Shown here: in pieces, positions 6,955 to 8,945 of the stretch | How the letters are laid out: every line of letters starts with the position of its first letter | Position numbering within the stretch: the first letter of the stretch is position 1 | NCBI GenBank assembly: GCA_946481625.1 | Contig: CAMLOZ010000104.1 | Span: 1-8,945, forward strand | Reading direction: 5' to 3' | DNA: 8,945 nt | Source of the DNA: an uncultured Haloferula sp. | GTDB taxonomy: Bacteria > Verrucomicrobiota > Verrucomicrobiae > Verrucomicrobiales > Akkermansiaceae | The notes under the pieces: generated by a model | Seen by the model: only the letters and a program-made list of their open reading frames with translations | What the model was told of the DNA's origin: nothing | Databases searched by the model: none | Made by a program: the position numbers and the translations under genes

Positions 6955-8945
6955 ATGTGCAGGTTCCCGACCCTTGCCTTCCTCGTCTTCTCCGTCCTCC
7001 CTGCCGCAGCGGCGGTGCGCGGCCCGTATGCGGCGGATGCCGCGACGGTACATCTCTTCCACCTCGACGAGTCCGCGGGCGCAAGCGTCTCGGCGAACAG
7101 CGGCGGTACCACGAGCGTCCTGCTTGCGTTCAACGGATCGGCGGTGCCGGCCACCGCGACGACCGCGCAGCCTGCGAACACCACGATCCTCGGTGCGGCA
7201 TCCTACAGCGGCTTCGGAAATGCGGCGGATCTCTCTTCCGCCGCCCTGGGTCTGGGACTCGACGCGAACGGATCGGGCGGCTTCCAACCCGGCACGAACA
7301 CCTGCCCGGATGCCGTCACGCACTCGACTCTGGCGGATCCAGACGGGTCTTTCACCATCGAGGCACTGGTGAGTTTGCCGGCGATCACCGGGACGCCGCG
7401 GGAGATCGTGGCCACGGACAGCTCGATGACCGGCCGCGGCTTCCAGTTCCGAATCGGGAACACCGGTTTGTTGGAGTTCAACTTCATTTCCGGTAGCGGT
7501 GCGCTAGCTTCCGTCACGATCCCGACAAGCGGCGAGCACGGCTTCATGGCGGGTGAATGGTTTCATGTCGCGCTCGCGTTCGACGGGATTACCGGCACTT
7601 CCACCTTTTATTGGACCCGTGTCGCCCTGGCGCCGGAGGAAGCGAACGTGATCGGCACTTCGTCGTTGGAATCGACCGTGGGCACAGTAACGGGTCCGCT
7701 GGTGATCGGCAACGAAGGTCGGGCGGCATCCGCCGAAAGCCTGCTCGGCCTGATCGACGAGGTGCGGATCAGCAAGGCGGCGCGCGGTGCCGGGGACTTC
7801 ATCTTCCACGACGACGACAGCGACGACGATGGCCTCGCGGATTCCTGGGAGTTGCTCCACTTCGACAACCTGGAACAGACGGGCACGGACGATCCGGATC
7901 TGGACAGCTACACAAATGCCGCCGAACTCGCCTCGGGAACCGACCCGGGCAATCCGCTTTCGAACCCCGATGATATCGATGCGGACGGACTACCCGACGT
8001 GTGGGAGGTCCAGCATTTCGGCAGCACCGGCGCACAAGAGGGTGAAGGCGATCCCGACGGGGATTTCGCGAGCAACGAGCTTGAGCAAGCCGGCGGCAGT
8101 TTCCCCCGCGATCCGCTCTCCTGGCCGGATACCGACAGCGATGGTATGAACGACGGGTGGGAGCGGCAATACTTCGCCGGACTGGATCACGACGGCAGCG
8201 TGGACGGGGACGCCGACGGATTCAACGACCAAGAAGAGCATGATGCAAATACCCACCCCTTGGATGGAGCGTGGTCACCGGATCATGCGAAGCTCGCGCA
8301 TCGCTGGAGCTTCAACGGCGACCTTGGCGACAGTGTCGGAGGCCGGACCGCGACGCTGGCCGATCCGGATGAAGATGTCGGCACGGCACCTGCCACCCTC
8401 GGGGCCGCGGACGTGTTGCTCACGGGTGGAACGAGGACGGAGGCTGCCTACATCGATCTCGGGGCGGGACTGATCGGTGGCAAGAAGACGCCCGTGACGA
8501 TCGAACTGTGGGCCACCCAAATCGCCACGCGGAACTGGGCGCGCATTTTCGACATCGGCAGCGGGCCGACCGAATACGTGATGATGACCTGGACCCAGGG
8601 ATCGACCCTTGCCAGCGATCAGGTTCGCTGGCTCGACACCGCGTCGGTGCTCAAGAACAACACCGCCAGCCCCTACACGACGGGAGTCAAGCACCACATC
8701 GTGCTCGTGATCGAGCCGCGCGCCGGTGCCGGTGGCGGCACCCGCGTGAGCTGGCACGCGGCACCAGCGACCGCACCCGCGCTGGGCCCGGCGAAGGGGA
8801 GCTTCGACACGGCCGACACCCTGCTCGACCTGCAGGACAATCTGGCATGGCTGGGGCGCTCGATGTATACCGGCGACGCGACGGCAAATGCCCGCTACGA
8901 TGAATGCCGTATTTGGAACGGCAAGCTCGGTGCCCGCCAGCGGGA
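6955..8945 (+). CDS. Secreted LamG / Asp-rich calcium-repeat / LamG protein, 3' truncated by window edge
   Basis: The frame is open from ATG 6955 to the window end (663 codons, no stop). A signal peptide (MCRFPTLAFLVFSVLPAAAA, cut near V21) supports the start; a weak GCGGGA lies just upstream. Domain order: LamG-like sandwich about 25-285 (YAADAATVHLFHLDE 25-39, EWFHVALAFDG, YWTRV, DEVRIS 268-273); three tandem 52-residue Asp-rich repeats 286-441; then a second, different LamG/concanavalin-like domain from about 446 (LAHRWSFNGDLGDSVGG, RIFDIGSG, WLGRSMYTGDATANARYDECRIWNG). The first domain is clearly homologous to the input domain of the kinase encoded at 3681-6221. LamG domains commonly bind glycans or proteins, so an adhesive or carbohydrate-binding secreted protein is likely. 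Whether a catalytic domain, more repeats or a PEP-CTERM tag follows cannot be seen. The 89-nt spacing allows either its own promoter or readthrough from the kinase-regulator operon. Confidence 0.88.
   Translation, partial: MCRFPTLAFLVFSVLPAAAAVRGPYAADAATVHLFHLDESAGASVSANSGGTTSVLLAFNGSAVPATATTAQPANTTILGAASYSGFGNAADLSSAALGLGLDANGSGGFQPGTNTCPDAVTHSTLADPDGSFTIEALVSLPAITGTPREIVATDSSMTGRGFQFRIGNTGLLEFNFISGSGALASVTIPTSGEHGFMAGEWFHVALAFDGITGTSTFYWTRVALAPEEANVIGTSSLESTVGTVTGPLVIGNEGRAASAESLLGLIDEVRISKAARGAGDFIFHDDDSDDDGLADSWELLHFDNLEQTGTDDPDLDSYTNAAELASGTDPGNPLSNPDDIDADGLPDVWEVQHFGSTGAQEGEGDPDGDFASNELEQAGGSFPRDPLSWPDTDSDGMNDGWERQYFAGLDHDGSVDGDADGFNDQEEHDANTHPLDGAWSPDHAKLAHRWSFNGDLGDSVGGRTATLADPDEDVGTAPATLGAADVLLTGGTRTEAAYIDLGAGLIGGKKTPVTIELWATQIATRNWARIFDIGSGPTEYVMMTWTQGSTLASDQVRWLDTASVLKNNTASPYTTGVKHHIVLVIEPRAGAGGGTRVSWHAAPATAPALGPAKGSFDTADTLLDLQDNLAWLGRSMYTGDATANARYDECRIWNGKLGARQR
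7810..8277 (+). repeat. Three tandem 52-codon Asp-rich calcium-loop repeats within the secreted protein
   Basis: Units run about 7810-7965, 7966-8121 and 8122-8277. The Trp-Glu pair falls at residues 298-299, 350-351 and 402-403, exactly 52 residues apart. Each unit starts with an EF-hand-like loop (patterns DDDGLADSWE, DIDADGLPDVWE, DTDSDGMNDGWE), continues with an aromatic [HY]F, then has a second acidic loop ending in Glu (DPDLDSYTNAAE, DPDGDFASNELE, DGDADGFNDQEE), and the units close with PLS, PLS and PLD. This matches the thrombospondin type 3-like calcium-binding style seen in many secreted Verrucomicrobiota proteins; six loops suggest a calcium-stiffened spacer between the two LamG domains. 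Confidence 0.8.

Noticed and set aside
7810..8277. CRISPR or DNA-level tandem repeat
   Set aside because: Periodicity is at the protein level (52 codons) with diverged DNA; there are no short identical repeats with unique spacers.

Overview
The window looks like chromosome from a free-living, GC-rich Verrucomicrobiota bacterium, most plausibly a Luteolibacter/Haloferula-like member of Verrucomicrobiales. This is an inference from three things: a C-terminal PEP-CTERM sorting tag ending in RRRRG, long secreted proteins mixing LamG-like domains with Asp-rich calcium-loop repeats, and a LamG-bearing sensor kinase. Clear Shine-Dalgarno sequences are scarce. No phage, IS, CRISPR or conjugation gene was found.

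Layout. 2-493 (+) is the C-terminal half of a ROK-family protein whose zinc-ligand positions are all substituted. It converges on a complete tRNA-Thr(UGU) at 606-681 (-) with an encoded CCA end. 682-948 has no gene but holds a perfect 10-bp inverted repeat. 949-2718 (+) is a secreted GH78-type alpha-L-rhamnosidase-like enzyme. 2844-3602 (+) is a PEP-CTERM surface protein followed by a strong intrinsic terminator. 3681-6221 (+) is a large sensor histidine kinase and 6230-6865 (+) its NarL/FixJ-type response regulator, 8 nt apart. 6955-8945 (+) is a secreted multidomain protein (LamG-like / three 52-residue Asp-rich repeats / LamG) that runs off the window.

How the genes may work together. The most interesting point is that the periplasmic input domain of the kinase and the first domain of the downstream secreted protein are clearly the same module. 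They agree from the first residues after the signal peptide to a shared DEVRIS end motif. The response regulator gene lies between them. A reasonable hypothesis is a surface or glycan-sensing circuit in which the sensor and a secreted binding protein recognise related ligands, with a rhamnosidase-like enzyme and a sorted surface protein close by. No SusC/SusD pair is visible, so this is not a Bacteroidetes-type utilisation locus. The kinase also seems to carry a Y_Y_Y domain split by an insert of about 170 residues.
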